A DNA stretch of 64,000 nucleotides from NCBI GenBank assembly GCA_041618535.1, contig JBFKFP010000001.1, positions 42,187 through 106,186 on the forward strand. Reading direction: 5' to 3'. The position numbers and the translations under genes were made by a program. The notes under the pieces are model-generated. The model saw only the letters and a program-made list of their open reading frames with translations, did no database searches and was not told the origin of the DNA. Shown in pieces: positions 27,434-36,334 of this stretch; within the stretch, counting starts at the first letter, position 1; the number at the start of each line of letters is the position of its first letter. The stretch comes from SHLJ01 sp041618535. Lineage in GTDB: Bacteria; Bacteroidota; Bacteroidia; Flavobacteriales; Flavobacteriaceae.

Positions 27434-28726
27434 TTACACCTTGATGGTCTCTTTAACCTTATCAAAAGCCTGCCTGAGGTCCAGTTTAAGATCTTCAATA
27501 TTCTCAAGACCTACTGATAACCTGATGAGGTCTTTTGATACGCCGGTTGACAACTGATCCTCATCACTTAGTTGCTGGTGGGTGGTACTGGCAGGGTGGA
27601 TGATCAATGACTTCGTATCACCGATATTGGCCAAAAGAGAAAATAGCTCGGTTGTATCGACAATAGTCTTTGCACTTTCATAGCCACCTACTACCCCAAA
27701 AGTCAAAATTCCACTCTGACCCTCTGGCAGGTACTTATCGGCAAGTTCCTTGTAATTACTGCTTTCCAATCCCGGATAATTCACCCAGGCAACCTCTTTC
27801 TGCTCTTCTAACCACTTCGCCAATTCCAGGGCATTCTCACTATGTTTTTTGATTCTCACCTCCAGGGTTTCGAGTCCCTGAATGATCTGAAATGCATTAA
27901 ACGGACTAAGTGCTCCACCGTAATCACGCAGGCCTTCAATACGGACCTTGGCAATAAAGGCTGCTGCCTCAAGTGCCTCTGCATAAACCAGTCCGTGATA
28001 ACCTGGTGAAGGTTCGGTGAATTCCGGGAATTTACCATTGGCCCAGTCAAATGTACCGGCATCGATGATAGCCCCTCCCAAAGCTGTTCCATTGCCATTT
28101 ATATATTTGGTGAGAGAGTGAATAACGATATTCGCTCCGTATTTTATCGGATTCAGCAGATATGGAGTCGCGACGGTATTATCAACGATCAATGGCACCT
28201 TGAATTCCCTTGCTTTTTCTGCGATAGCTTCTATATCCAGAACATCAAGTTTGGGGTTACCAAGTGATTCAATGAAGAACACCCGGGTATTTTCTCTGGC
28301 TGCCTTTAAAAAATTCTCCGGGTCTGAAGGGTCAACAAAAGTAGTGGTAATACCATGTCTCGGAAGCGTTACATCCAGTAAATTGTAGCTTCCGCCATAA
28401 AGGCTGTTTGACGCTACTATATGATCGCCTGCTCTCAGCAAGGTCAACAAAGTTGTGGAGGTTGCAGCTGTACCTGAGGCAGTAACCACTGCAGCAATTC
28501 CACCCTCAAGAGCAGCCAGCCGTTGCTCCAGGATGTCGTTGGTAGGATTGTTAATCCGGGTGTAAATGTTTCCGGTTTCCGCCAGGGAAAACAAATTGGC
28601 AGCATGTTCGGAGTCGTTAAATACGTAGGCGGTCGATTGGTAGATCGGCACCGCTCTTGTTCCGGTGTTAGAGGTAACGTCGTGCCCTGAATGCAGAGCT
28701 TTTGTGGCAAATTTTTGAGTACTCAT
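27434..28726 (-). CDS. metY: O-acetylhomoserine sulfhydrylase
   Basis: PLP enzyme of 430 residues that makes homocysteine from O-acetylhomoserine and sulfide. The length, the long insert (TFDWANGKFPEFTEPSPGYHG, in part) and NPTNDILEQRLAALEGG distinguish the MetY group from shorter cystathionine gamma-synthases. The PLP lysine is in IVIHSLTKYINGNGTALGG; the C-terminal ANIGDTKSLIIHPASTTHQQ is typical. It is the first gene of the methionine operon and lies about 120 bases downstream of the SAM-I riboswitch. Confidence 0.93.
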   Translation of the reverse strand: MSTQKFATKALHSGHDVTSNTGTRAVPIYQSTAYVFNDSEHAANLFSLAETGNIYTRINNPTNDILEQRLAALEGGIAAVVTASGTAATSTTLLTLLRAGDHIVASNSLYGGSYNLLDVTLPRHGITTTFVDPSDPENFLKAARENTRVFFIESLGNPKLDVLDIEAIAEKAREFKVPLIVDNTVATPYLLNPIKYGANIVIHSLTKYINGNGTALGGAIIDAGTFDWANGKFPEFTEPSPGYHGLVYAEALEAAAFIAKVRIEGLRDYGGALSPFNAFQIIQGLETLEVRIKKHSENALELAKWLEEQKEVAWVNYPGLESSNYKELADKYLPEGQSGILTFGVVGGYESAKTIVDTTELFSLLANIGDTKSLIIHPASTTHQQLSDEDQLSTGVSKDLIRLSVGLENIEDLKLDLRQAFDKVKETIKV

Positions 28727-28819
28727 TTTTCTAATTTTTTGAGTTAATAATTAATTAAACCAAAAGTCAAGTGCCTTTTTTGAGGCATTCTTATTAGAAA
28801 AATGTTATTAAGAAATAAA

Positions 28820-28840
28820 CGAAACCACGAATGGATTTCG
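28820..28840 (-). terminator. candidate terminator of the SAM riboswitch
   Basis: On the minus strand, CGAAA-T-CCA / TGG-TTTCG with loop TTCG (one bulged base), followed by TTTATTTCTT. It begins six bases after the closing stem of the SAM-I aptamer. The T-tract is interrupted, so strength is uncertain, but the position is that of an expression platform. Confidence 0.5.
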
Positions 28841-28845
28841 CTTGA

Positions 28846-28948
28846 GTTATCTATCCGGAAATTAATCCAGTAGAATTTAGCACCTTCTTTAAAGCTAAAG
28901 GGTTGCTAAGGCTTCACAGGGTCTATTCCCTCCACCTTTCTTGATAAC
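28846..28948 (-). promoter_or_regulatory. SAM-I (S-box) riboswitch
   Basis: The minus strand reads GTTATC (closing stem 5' side, 28948-28943), AAGAAAGGTGGAGGGA, then GACCCTGTGAAGCCTTAGC, CAACC, and AAGGTGCTAAATTC, with GATAAC (28851-28846) as the 3' side of the stem. These are the conserved blocks of the S-box aptamer (AGAGAGGTGGAGGGA, TGAARCC, GGCAACC, AAGGTGCTAAWTCC). It precedes metY and would switch off the whole methionine operon when S-adenosylmethionine is abundant. The remaining bases of the 297-base gap (28949-29023) hold no gene I can see. Confidence 0.93.
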
Positions 28949-29023
28949 ATTTCAATAAGTTTTTGAACTTTCTGACCCCAATATTCGTAAAGATAATCCA
29001 GAAAAACAAATTTTATTTTTTAT

Positions 29024-30568
29024 TCAACTGTTCAGCAATTCAAATTTTTCCCTGATAATCTCACCAACAGATTTGTTTTTTATCTTGCTTTCAAGCCATG
29101 AAATAATATCGAGATAGAGAAAAGCCCGGCGCTCATATGGATGATCTTCATAATCTCTCAGTTTGACCAGTAATTTATCGAATTCACCCTTGAGTTCATG
29201 CGGATAGATATCCCCTAAACGCCTTAAGAACTTGATCATTTCCTTTTGAACCTCATAAAGATCTTCCATCTTCAAAAGGAATTTATAGGTACTCCTGATA
29301 AGGGAATCGAGGTGATAATCCAAACCGGCCTCATAATGGGCAACCAAATTGAGAACTCTTGAAAAACAGAGAAGGTCCTCACGCATGGACAGGGATTTAT
29401 TGGAGATAATCTTGTCGAGATATTCTATGCATTTACGGTTTTCACCCACCCCGAAATAAAGGCTGGCAATCTTGTAATAAAACACCATGACGTGATGCTC
29501 GTCAATCCTGTTGCCGAAGGTCTTTAGACCTTTTAGAACCTCGTCAACCAGCTTTAGCCCCTCTTCAAAGGAACCCTCCATAAAATGAAGATTGATCTTA
29601 TTGGCATAGATATATAAAAAGATGAGGCCATCAAGGTTATCGTCGCGAGGAAAGTCCTTATCGGAGGTGATGTCTTCCAGGTCTTTAAGCGCCTTTTTAA
29701 ATCTTGAATGGTCTTTTATAAAAAACAATGCCTCAAGCAGATATTGATTTCCTCTGAGGAAGAAAACCGGGTTAAGGCTGATCATCTCCGGCTGGGTATA
29801 GAAGAGATCGACCCAACGGCGAGAATACTTATAACAGGACAGGAAATCCTGGGTCAGGAAACTATACCATAAATACGATTTATATAACCAAAGCTTTTCC
29901 CTGAAACCCAGTTCAGCGATATCATATTCAGGCAGCCTGCTTTTGAAATAGTGGGTGATTTCCTTAAACTCCCTGTCATTCTTGACATAACCCGTCTTTA
30001 AAAAATGCCCGTATAACTGAAGCGACAGGTTCGACAACTTACTGGCTATCAAATTCTGCTGGCTTAAAACCTTCGCCTGTACGGTGAGTTCATCTGCACG
30101 GTTGCTGATACTTCTTGTGATGTACTGCGACTCAATCACCTTTTCCAGTTCTATGATTTCATAGGCAATATTCTTCTCCTCGTGAGCAATGGCCACATTT
30201 TTGGCTTTATCCAATATTTTCAGACTCTGCTTGTATAATCCTTTATGGTACAAGATGGTGGCAAAGTCCAGTTGCTCCCTGATCTGAATACGCACATTCT
30301 GACGGGATGGATTTAATCTGAGGCTGATAAGGATTTGTTTATACAGATGGGCCTTTAAATTGGACAGCTGTCTTTTTTTAACAAAACCTTTTTTCAGAAT
30401 AAAGTCCTCATCATAGGCTGACAACTTATCCAGGATGTTGAAAAGAGTAAGGAATTTTGAATCCTCATTTACGCCCAGACGACCCACATATAACTTGAAT
30501 TGTCGCTTTTCCGATTTGGAGAGTGACTTTATCAGTACAAACAAATTATCTTTGGGCTCCTTAGTCAT
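29024..30568 (-). CDS. conserved helical (TPR-like) protein, function unknown
   Basis: A 514-residue soluble protein without signal peptide or membrane span. It is almost wholly alpha-helical in character, with repeated aromatic/leucine helices reminiscent of tetratricopeptide repeats (ILYHKGLYKQSLKILDKA; KIASLYFGVGENRKCIEYLD). The N-terminus NLFVLIKSLSKSEKRQFKLY looks like a conserved block. No catalytic motif is recognised. It is divergently transcribed from leuA across a 150-base gap and is followed by the SAM riboswitch region. I do not know its role; a scaffold or regulatory function is only a guess from its fold. Confidence 0.65.
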   Translation of the reverse strand: MTKEPKDNLFVLIKSLSKSEKRQFKLYVGRLGVNEDSKFLTLFNILDKLSAYDEDFILKKGFVKKRQLSNLKAHLYKQILISLRLNPSRQNVRIQIREQLDFATILYHKGLYKQSLKILDKAKNVAIAHEEKNIAYEIIELEKVIESQYITRSISNRADELTVQAKVLSQQNLIASKLSNLSLQLYGHFLKTGYVKNDREFKEITHYFKSRLPEYDIAELGFREKLWLYKSYLWYSFLTQDFLSCYKYSRRWVDLFYTQPEMISLNPVFFLRGNQYLLEALFFIKDHSRFKKALKDLEDITSDKDFPRDDNLDGLIFLYIYANKINLHFMEGSFEEGLKLVDEVLKGLKTFGNRIDEHHVMVFYYKIASLYFGVGENRKCIEYLDKIISNKSLSMREDLLCFSRVLNLVAHYEAGLDYHLDSLIRSTYKFLLKMEDLYEVQKEMIKFLRRLGDIYPHELKGEFDKLLVKLRDYEDHPYERRAFLYLDIISWLESKIKNKSVGEIIREKFELLNS

Positions 30569-30684
30569 AGTGCTATTATATTAGCTATAGAATTGATTTT
30601 CAGTTTTTTAACCACTTATACTTAACGCTTAACGTCGTAATGAAAATAGGAGGTCGGAACCTAACTAGAATTCCAAAATATAAA

Positions 30685-30703
30685 TTCGTATCTACAATAC
30701 GAA
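30685..30703 (+). promoter_or_regulatory. inverted repeat just upstream of leuA
   Basis: TTCGTAT (30685-30691), five-base loop, ATACGAA (30697-30703), ending 15 bases before the leuA ATG. It is not followed by Ts on the plus strand, so it is not a terminator for leuA. It could be an operator or an RNA hairpin over the ribosome-binding region. Confidence 0.4.
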
Positions 30704-30718
30704 AAAACCCACGAATAA

Positions 30719-31897
30719 ATGTCGTTTTCTAAAGTTGAAATTTTCGATACAACCCTGAGAGATGGTGAACAAGTCCCTGGTTGTAAACTAAATACCGAAC
30801 AGAAGTTAATCATCGCCGAAAAGCTTGATCTGCTTGGCGTAGATGTGATGGAGGCCGGGTTTCCTGTTTCGAGTCCGGGTGACTTCAAATCGGTGCAGGA
30901 GATCGCTAAAGTAGTAAAGAATGCTACTGTCTGTGGCCTGTCCCGATCAGTCGAGAATGACATCAAGGTGGCAGCAGAGGCGCTAGTACACGCAAGGAAA
31001 CCGAGGATCCATACCGGTATCGGGACTTCAGACTCACATATTAAGTATAAATTCAGGTCGAATCGAGAGGATATTCTTGAAAGGGCATACAAGGCTGTTA
31101 AGTATGCCAAATCCTTTGTCGAGGATGTTGAGTTCTATGCTGAAGACGCAGGGCGGACAGAAAATGAGTACCTGGCCCGCGTTTGCGAGGCGGCGATCAA
31201 AGCCGGGGCCACTGTTTTGAATATCCCGGATACTACCGGATATTGCCTGCCTCACGAATATGGCGCAAAGATAAAATACCTCAAGGAAAACGTGAAAGGA
31301 ATTGAAAAGGCCATACTCTCCTGTCATTGTCATAATGACCTCGGACTTGCGACTGCCAATTCCATTGAAGGCGTAATAAATGGAGCACGCCAGATTGAGT
31401 GCACCATAAACGGCATTGGAGAACGCGCAGGAAACACCGCCCTTGAGGAAGTTGTAATGATCATCAAGCAGCATCCATACCTCGAGCTGGAAACCAATAT
31501 CAAAACAGAGATGTTATACGGCATGAGTCAGCTCGTTTCTGAATCCATGGGTATTTATACCCAGCCAAACAAAGCGATAGTAGGAGCCAATGCCTTCGCT
31601 CATAGTTCCGGTATTCACCAGGACGGGGTAATTAAAAAGCGTGAGACCTACGAGATCATAGACCCGAAAGAAGTTGGGGTCACAGAATCAGCTATTGTTC
31701 TGACGGCAAGAAGCGGAAGAGCGGCTCTGGCCTACAGGGCGAAAAAGATCGGATATGAGTTAACCAAACTCCAGCTTGATGAGGTTTATGCCAATTTCCT
31801 GTCTTATGCCGATCGGAAAAAGGAGATTCAGGACGAGGATATACATCAAATTATTGAAACAAGTAAAGTTTACAAGGAAATCGTTTCTCATTCATGA
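30719..31897 (+). CDS. leuA: 2-isopropylmalate synthase, short form
   Basis: First committed step of leucine synthesis: condenses 2-oxoisovalerate with acetyl-CoA. HMGL-like barrel motifs: [13 protein letters not shown] at the start (metal Asp), [29 protein letters not shown] and GIHQDGVIK. At 392 residues it ends soon after the barrel and lacks the ~100-residue C-terminal leucine-binding domain of the long enzymes (~510 residues). Motif content separates it from citramalate and homocitrate synthases only weakly, but the leuCDB neighbours make LeuA the best call. ATGA overlap with leuC. Confidence 0.9.
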   Translation: MSFSKVEIFDTTLRDGEQVPGCKLNTEQKLIIAEKLDLLGVDVMEAGFPVSSPGDFKSVQEIAKVVKNATVCGLSRSVENDIKVAAEALVHARKPRIHTGIGTSDSHIKYKFRSNREDILERAYKAVKYAKSFVEDVEFYAEDAGRTENEYLARVCEAAIKAGATVLNIPDTTGYCLPHEYGAKIKYLKENVKGIEKAILSCHCHNDLGLATANSIEGVINGARQIECTINGIGERAGNTALEEVVMIIKQHPYLELETNIKTEMLYGMSQLVSESMGIYTQPNKAIVGANAFAHSSGIHQDGVIKKRETYEIIDPKEVGVTESAIVLTARSGRAALAYRAKKIGYELTKLQLDEVYANFLSYADRKKEIQDEDIHQIIETSKVYKEIVSHS

Positions 31898-33276
31898 GTA
31901 AAACCTTATTTGATAAAGTTTGGGATGCCCATGTGGTGGAGAAGATTGAGGGCGGACCTGAGATTCTCTACATCGATAAACATTTAATACATGAGGTTAC
32001 CAGCCCGCAAGCCTTCAAAGAACTTGAAGACCGGGTAATCCCTGTTTTCAGACCGGAGCAGATAGTAGCTACTGCCGATCACAATACACCAACGCTTAAT
32101 CAGCATCTGCCTATAAAGGATGCCCTATCCAGGAAACAGGTTGAGCAGCTGTCAGAGAACTGCAAAAAACATGGGATAACTCTCTATTCCCTGGGCCACC
32201 AATATAATGGAATTGTTCATGTCATGGCGCCTGAATTGGGAATCACTCAGCCTGGCATGACCATGGTCTGTGGTGATAGCCATACTTCTACCCATGGCGC
32301 TTTCGGAACGATCGCCTTTGGGATAGGCACCAGCCAGGTAGCCCAGGTATTTGCCAGCCAGTGCCTTCTCCTAAAGAAACCCAAGAGTCTCAGGATAACC
32401 GTTAACGGGAAACTTAAAAAGGGTGTTCTTCCCAAGGATGTCATCCTCTATATCATTGCAAAACTCGGGACTAATGTTGGAACCGGTTATTTCTGTGAAT
32501 ACGCCGGTGAGGTGTTCCGCGATATGAGTATGGAGGGCCGGATGACCGTTTGTAATATGAGTATCGAAATGGGTGCCCGCGGTGGAATGATAGCTCCCGA
32601 TGAGGTCACCTTCGAATACATGAAAGGGCGGCCATACGCCCCCAAAGGTGAAGATTGGGACCGAAAATTGACTTTCTGGAAATCACTTCCCTCAGACCAT
32701 GATGCGATATTTGATAAGGAATACGAATTTGATGCGGCCGATATCGGCCCTATGATAACCTACGGAACAAATCCCGGAATGGGAATCAAGATAAATGAAC
32801 GCATTCCTGAGGTTAATTCCCCTTCCTTTAAAAAGGCTCTTAATTATATGAATTTTCAACCCGGGGAATATCTTCTGGACAAGCCGATAAACTTTGTTTT
32901 CATCGGAAGTTGTACCAATTCCAGGATCGAAGATTTTCGCATTGCTGCAAGCTACATCAAAGGCAAACGCAAAGCGGCGAACGTAACGGCATGGCTGGTT
33001 CCGGGCAGTAAACAGGTTGAAGCTCAGATCGTGGAGGAAGGATTAAAGGATATTTTTATGGATGCAGGATTCGAGCTCAGGCAACCGGGTTGTTCAGCCT
33101 GCCTGGCTATGAACGATGACAAAATTCCTCAGGGCGAATATTGCGTCTCTACTTCCAACAGGAATTTTGAAGGCCGTCAGGGTCAGGGAGCAAGAACTAT
33201 ATTAGCTAGTCCGCTCGTGGCTGCAGCTACAGCCGTTGAAGGTAAGATAATAGATATTACTAAGCATCTGAATTAA
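31894..33276 (+). CDS. leuC: 3-isopropylmalate dehydratase large subunit
   Basis: Aconitase-family [4Fe-4S] subunit (460 residues) that isomerises 2- to 3-isopropylmalate together with LeuD. Cluster cysteines are in [13 protein letters not shown] and [11 protein letters not shown] (CxxC); substrate segments [14 protein letters not shown] and [21 protein letters not shown] are typical. Complete length. Starts inside the leuA stop (ATGA) and ends with TAATG into leuD. Confidence 0.97.
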   Translation: MSKTLFDKVWDAHVVEKIEGGPEILYIDKHLIHEVTSPQAFKELEDRVIPVFRPEQIVATADHNTPTLNQHLPIKDALSRKQVEQLSENCKKHGITLYSLGHQYNGIVHVMAPELGITQPGMTMVCGDSHTSTHGAFGTIAFGIGTSQVAQVFASQCLLLKKPKSLRITVNGKLKKGVLPKDVILYIIAKLGTNVGTGYFCEYAGEVFRDMSMEGRMTVCNMSIEMGARGGMIAPDEVTFEYMKGRPYAPKGEDWDRKLTFWKSLPSDHDAIFDKEYEFDAADIGPMITYGTNPGMGIKINERIPEVNSPSFKKALNYMNFQPGEYLLDKPINFVFIGSCTNSRIEDFRIAASYIKGKRKAANVTAWLVPGSKQVEAQIVEEGLKDIFMDAGFELRQPGCSACLAMNDDKIPQGEYCVSTSNRNFEGRQGQGARTILASPLVAAATAVEGKIIDITKHLN

Positions 33277-33866
33277 TGGAGAAATTCATCAAATTGGTTT
33301 CAACCGCAATTCCATTACCCATCGAAAACATCGACACCGATCAAATCATTCCTGCCCGCTTTTTAAAAGCAACAGACCGTTCAGGTTTTGGGGAAAATGT
33401 TTTTCGAGACTGGCGATTTCAAAAAAATGGAGATGTCAATCCTGAATTTGTACTGAATGATCCGAAATATAAAGGTCGGATACTGCTCGCAGGAGATAAT
33501 TTTGGTTGTGGATCGAGCAGGGAACACGCGGCATGGGCATTAACGGATTATGGTTTTAAGGTGGTGGTGTCCAGCTTTTTTGCAGACATCTTCAGGGGCA
33601 ATGCCCTTAACAATGGGCTGCTGCCTGTCCAGGTAACACCCGATTTCCTGAGTTATCTGATAGGTTCGGTAACAGAAAACCCAGATCTGGAGCTGGAGGT
33701 GAATCTTGAAAATCAAACTATCGGGATAGAAGGAAATGGTGATAAGGAATCCTTTGACATAGATCCTTACAAGAAAATGTGCCTCATCAACGGATACGAT
33801 GACATTGACTATTTATTGAGTAAAAAAACAAATATTGAGGCTTTCGAGAAAGCCAGAACCATATAG
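33276..33866 (+). CDS. leuD: 3-isopropylmalate dehydratase small subunit
   Basis: Small subunit (196 residues) carrying the swivelling domain of isopropylmalate isomerase. Motifs: [15 protein letters not shown] near the start and [20 protein letters not shown] at about residues 70-90. Complete. Overlaps the leuC stop by one base and is followed by leuB after one base. Confidence 0.97.
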   Translation: MEKFIKLVSTAIPLPIENIDTDQIIPARFLKATDRSGFGENVFRDWRFQKNGDVNPEFVLNDPKYKGRILLAGDNFGCGSSREHAAWALTDYGFKVVVSSFFADIFRGNALNNGLLPVQVTPDFLSYLIGSVTENPDLELEVNLENQTIGIEGNGDKESFDIDPYKKMCLINGYDDIDYLLSKKTNIEAFEKARTI

Positions 33867-33867
33867 T

Positions 33868-34986
33868 ATGAAACTAAAGATTGCAGTACTGCCGGGTGAC
33901 GGGATCGGACCCGAGGTAACAGAACAGGCTATCAAGGCATTAAATGCCATTGCCACAGAATTCAATCATAATTTCACTTTTAGTTATGCTGATGTAGGCG
34001 CGATCGCTATCGATAAATCAGGTGAACCCCTACCAGATGAAACTTTAAGATTATGTGAGAATTCAGATGCTGTCCTCTTTGGAGCCATTGGTGATCCTAA
34101 ATATGATAACGACCCCTCCGCTAAGGTCAGGCCCGAACAAGGATTGCTACAACTCAGAAAATCACTGGGGCTTTATGCTAATATCAGGCCTGTCAAGGCA
34201 TATAACAAACTACTTGACAAATCCCCGTTAAAGTCGGAAATCATTAAAGGCACAGACATAAGTATTTATCGCGAACTGACCGGGGGTATCTATTTTGGAG
34301 AGAAAAAACTCAGCGAGGATGGGAATTTGGCTTCAGATCTCTGCCAATACAGCCGTGAGGAGATTGAACGTATCACCCATCTTGCGTTTAAAGCTGCCCA
34401 GGCAAGGAGAAGTAAGGTAACTCTTGTAGATAAAGCAAATGTCCTGGAAAGCTCCAGGCTCTGGCGTAAGGTGGTAACGGAATTGTCAAAACAATACACC
34501 GATGTGGAGTTGGATTTCATGTTCGTTGATAATGCAGCCATGCAACTTATTCTCAATCCCAACCAGTTCGATGTTATCCTTACCGAGAACATGTTCGGGG
34601 ATATTATAAGCGATGAGGCCAGTGTGATAGGCGGATCCATCGGGTTGCTTGCTTCGGCCAGCGTTGGTGACAAGCATGCTCTTTTTGAGCCAATTCATGG
34701 TTCTTATCCTCAGGCAAAAGGTAAGGGGGTCGCAAACCCGGTAGCCTCCATTTTATCGGCTGCCATGCTCTTAGACCACTTCGATCTTCAGTCGGAGGCC
34801 GAGATGATCAGGCGTGCTGTTGAGCGTTCAATCGATCTTAATATTACAACCCCTGATCTCAATGCAGAGAACAAGCAGGTGACCACCAAATTAATCGGTG
34901 ATTTTATTGAGGACTTCATTCATCACCCGAATGATTCCAACGTTAATTTTAAAAACATTCATTTAGGTCAATCCACTATAATTTGA
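33868..34986 (+). CDS. leuB: 3-isopropylmalate dehydrogenase
   Basis: NAD-dependent oxidative decarboxylase producing 2-oxoisocaproate. Motifs: VLPGDGIGPEVTEQA, LLQLRKSLGLYANIRPVK, RELTGGIYFGEKK, and MFGDIISDEASVIGGSIGLL, LFEPIHGSYPQAKGKGVANP. The start is ATG 33868 (MKLKIAVLPGDG), one base after the leuD stop; an earlier in-frame start would lie inside leuD. About 372 residues, normal. Final gene of leuACDB, closed by an intrinsic terminator. The final aminotransferase is probably IlvE at 61.4-62.3 kb. Confidence 0.97.
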   Translation: MKLKIAVLPGDGIGPEVTEQAIKALNAIATEFNHNFTFSYADVGAIAIDKSGEPLPDETLRLCENSDAVLFGAIGDPKYDNDPSAKVRPEQGLLQLRKSLGLYANIRPVKAYNKLLDKSPLKSEIIKGTDISIYRELTGGIYFGEKKLSEDGNLASDLCQYSREEIERITHLAFKAAQARRSKVTLVDKANVLESSRLWRKVVTELSKQYTDVELDFMFVDNAAMQLILNPNQFDVILTENMFGDIISDEASVIGGSIGLLASASVGDKHALFEPIHGSYPQAKGKGVANPVASILSAAMLLDHFDLQSEAEMIRRAVERSIDLNITTPDLNAENKQVTTKLIGDFIEDFIHHPNDSNVNFKNIHLGQSTII

Positions 34987-35012
34987 TTTTTTATTTTTGG
35001 TTAATCTGAAAA

Positions 35013-35035
35013 GGCGCCATTTTTGGCGTCTTTTT
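35013..35035 (+). terminator. intrinsic terminator after leuB
   Basis: GGCGCC - ATTTTT - GGCGTC (one G-T pair; 35013-35030) followed by TTTTT. It ends leuACDB just before the convergent argH stop at 35038. On the minus strand the downstream sequence is less T-rich. Confidence 0.85.
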
Positions 35036-35037
35036 GT

Positions 35038-36324
35038 TTAATCAGATAACTTCTGCGGAAATTTTTCGCGGATTTTTTCCAACCCCAGATTGTGAATACT
35101 TCCAATATGCGAATGTCTGATCTCGAGGCTGGGTTGGTATTCACCTTTCTGAATTGATTCAGCGATTAATTTATATGCATCCCGAAACGGCACTCCCTCT
35201 TTAACCAGAGCATTGATGGAATCAACAGAGAATAGATTTGCATATTCCGGTGAGTTCGGATTCAGATTTTCAACTTCCATTTGCTGAATGGCAAAAATGA
35301 AGATATCCAGGATTTCGGTTGTTTCACCTATGGCATGTATTAATGGCCTTTTGAGAAGCTGAAAGTCGCGATGATAACCGCTGGGTAAATTATTAGTAAG
35401 CAAGGAGAGATGGGTCTGTACTGATTGCAATCCATTGCATTTAGCCCTTATAAGTTCAAATACATCCGGGTTCTTTTTATGAGGCATTATGCTGCTTCCA
35501 GTCGTGAGGCTGTCAGGAAAAGATATAAACCCGAATTCCTGGCTAAGAAAAAGACAGATGTCGGTTGCGAATTTATTCAGGGTAAAAGCCAGGCTTGAAA
35601 TACCATAAGCAACCGCTCTCTCCGTTTTTCCCCGGCTTAATTGAGCCGCAAGGGAATTTATCTTCAGGGCCCCAAAGTTAAACAGTTCGGTCGTTTCATT
35701 CCTGTCAATGGGGAAAGAGCTGCCATATCCCGCTGCAGACCCCAGTGGATTCTGATCAACCATTTTATAGGCGGCCTTCAGCTGGTAGGCATCATCAACC
35801 AGCAATTCGGCATAGGCTGAGAGCCAAAGTCCGAATGACGATGGCATAGCCCTTTGAAAGTGGGTATATCCGGGCATAAAATGATCCTGATAGGTCCTGC
35901 TCAAATCCAAAAGAACATCAAACAACCTCTTAACTTTCGTATGAATCAATTCGATATTGTCCTTTAAATAAAGATGCAGTGCCACCAGAACCTGATCATT
36001 ACGTGAACGGGCCGTATGGATCTTTTTGCCCACATCTCCAAGCGCTGCGGTGAGTTCGTGTTCGATCTTGGAATGTACGTCCTCAAAATCCGATTCGATA
36101 ACAAATGTTCCCTCTTGTATCTGTTTTTTAATCAGTTCCAACCCGCTTACTAATGACTTCAGTTCTTCATCGCTTATCAATGCTGTTTTATTTAACATTT
36201 CAGCATGTGCCAAAGAGGCCATTATATCATATTTGGCCAGGTGTAAATCGATTTCACGGTCATCACCCACGGTGAATGCTTCAATTCTTTTGTCTATTTC
36301 CAGGCCTTTTTCCCAAAGTTTCAT
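35038..36324 (-). CDS. argH: argininosuccinate lyase
   Basis: Last step of arginine synthesis: splits argininosuccinate to arginine and fumarate. The fumarase/lyase superfamily signature TTGSSIMPHKKNPD is at about residue 270-283 (catalytic Ser); HTARSRNDQVLVALHLYL and GYTHFQRAMPSSFGLWL are also present. 428 residues, slightly short, as in other Bacteroidota. Last gene of the nine-gene arginine operon, ten bases after the M20 hydrolase. Confidence 0.95.
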   Translation of the reverse strand: MKLWEKGLEIDKRIEAFTVGDDREIDLHLAKYDIMASLAHAEMLNKTALISDEELKSLVSGLELIKKQIQEGTFVIESDFEDVHSKIEHELTAALGDVGKKIHTARSRNDQVLVALHLYLKDNIELIHTKVKRLFDVLLDLSRTYQDHFMPGYTHFQRAMPSSFGLWLSAYAELLVDDAYQLKAAYKMVDQNPLGSAAGYGSSFPIDRNETTELFNFGALKINSLAAQLSRGKTERAVAYGISSLAFTLNKFATDICLFLSQEFGFISFPDSLTTGSSIMPHKKNPDVFELIRAKCNGLQSVQTHLSLLTNNLPSGYHRDFQLLKRPLIHAIGETTEILDIFIFAIQQMEVENLNPNSPEYANLFSVDSINALVKEGVPFRDAYKLIAESIQKGEYQPSLEIRHSHIGSIHNLGLEKIREKFPQKLSD

Positions 36325-36334
36325 ATGACTTTCT

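Noticed and set aside
28774..28795. GTGCC / AGGCA hairpin nearer to metY as the riboswitch terminator
   Set aside because: Only four good pairs and no proper T-run on the minus strand; the hairpin at 28820-28840 is better placed.
30640..30732. Thirty-codon frame MKIGGRNLT... overlapping the leuA start
   Set aside because: Only one Leu; runs out of frame into leuA; no terminator. It looks like a chance frame, although an AGGAGG-like stretch lies inside it.
31034..31474. A 146-codon minus-strand frame inside leuA
   Set aside because: It lies wholly opposite conserved LeuA sequence and shows no family pattern; a shadow of codon usage.
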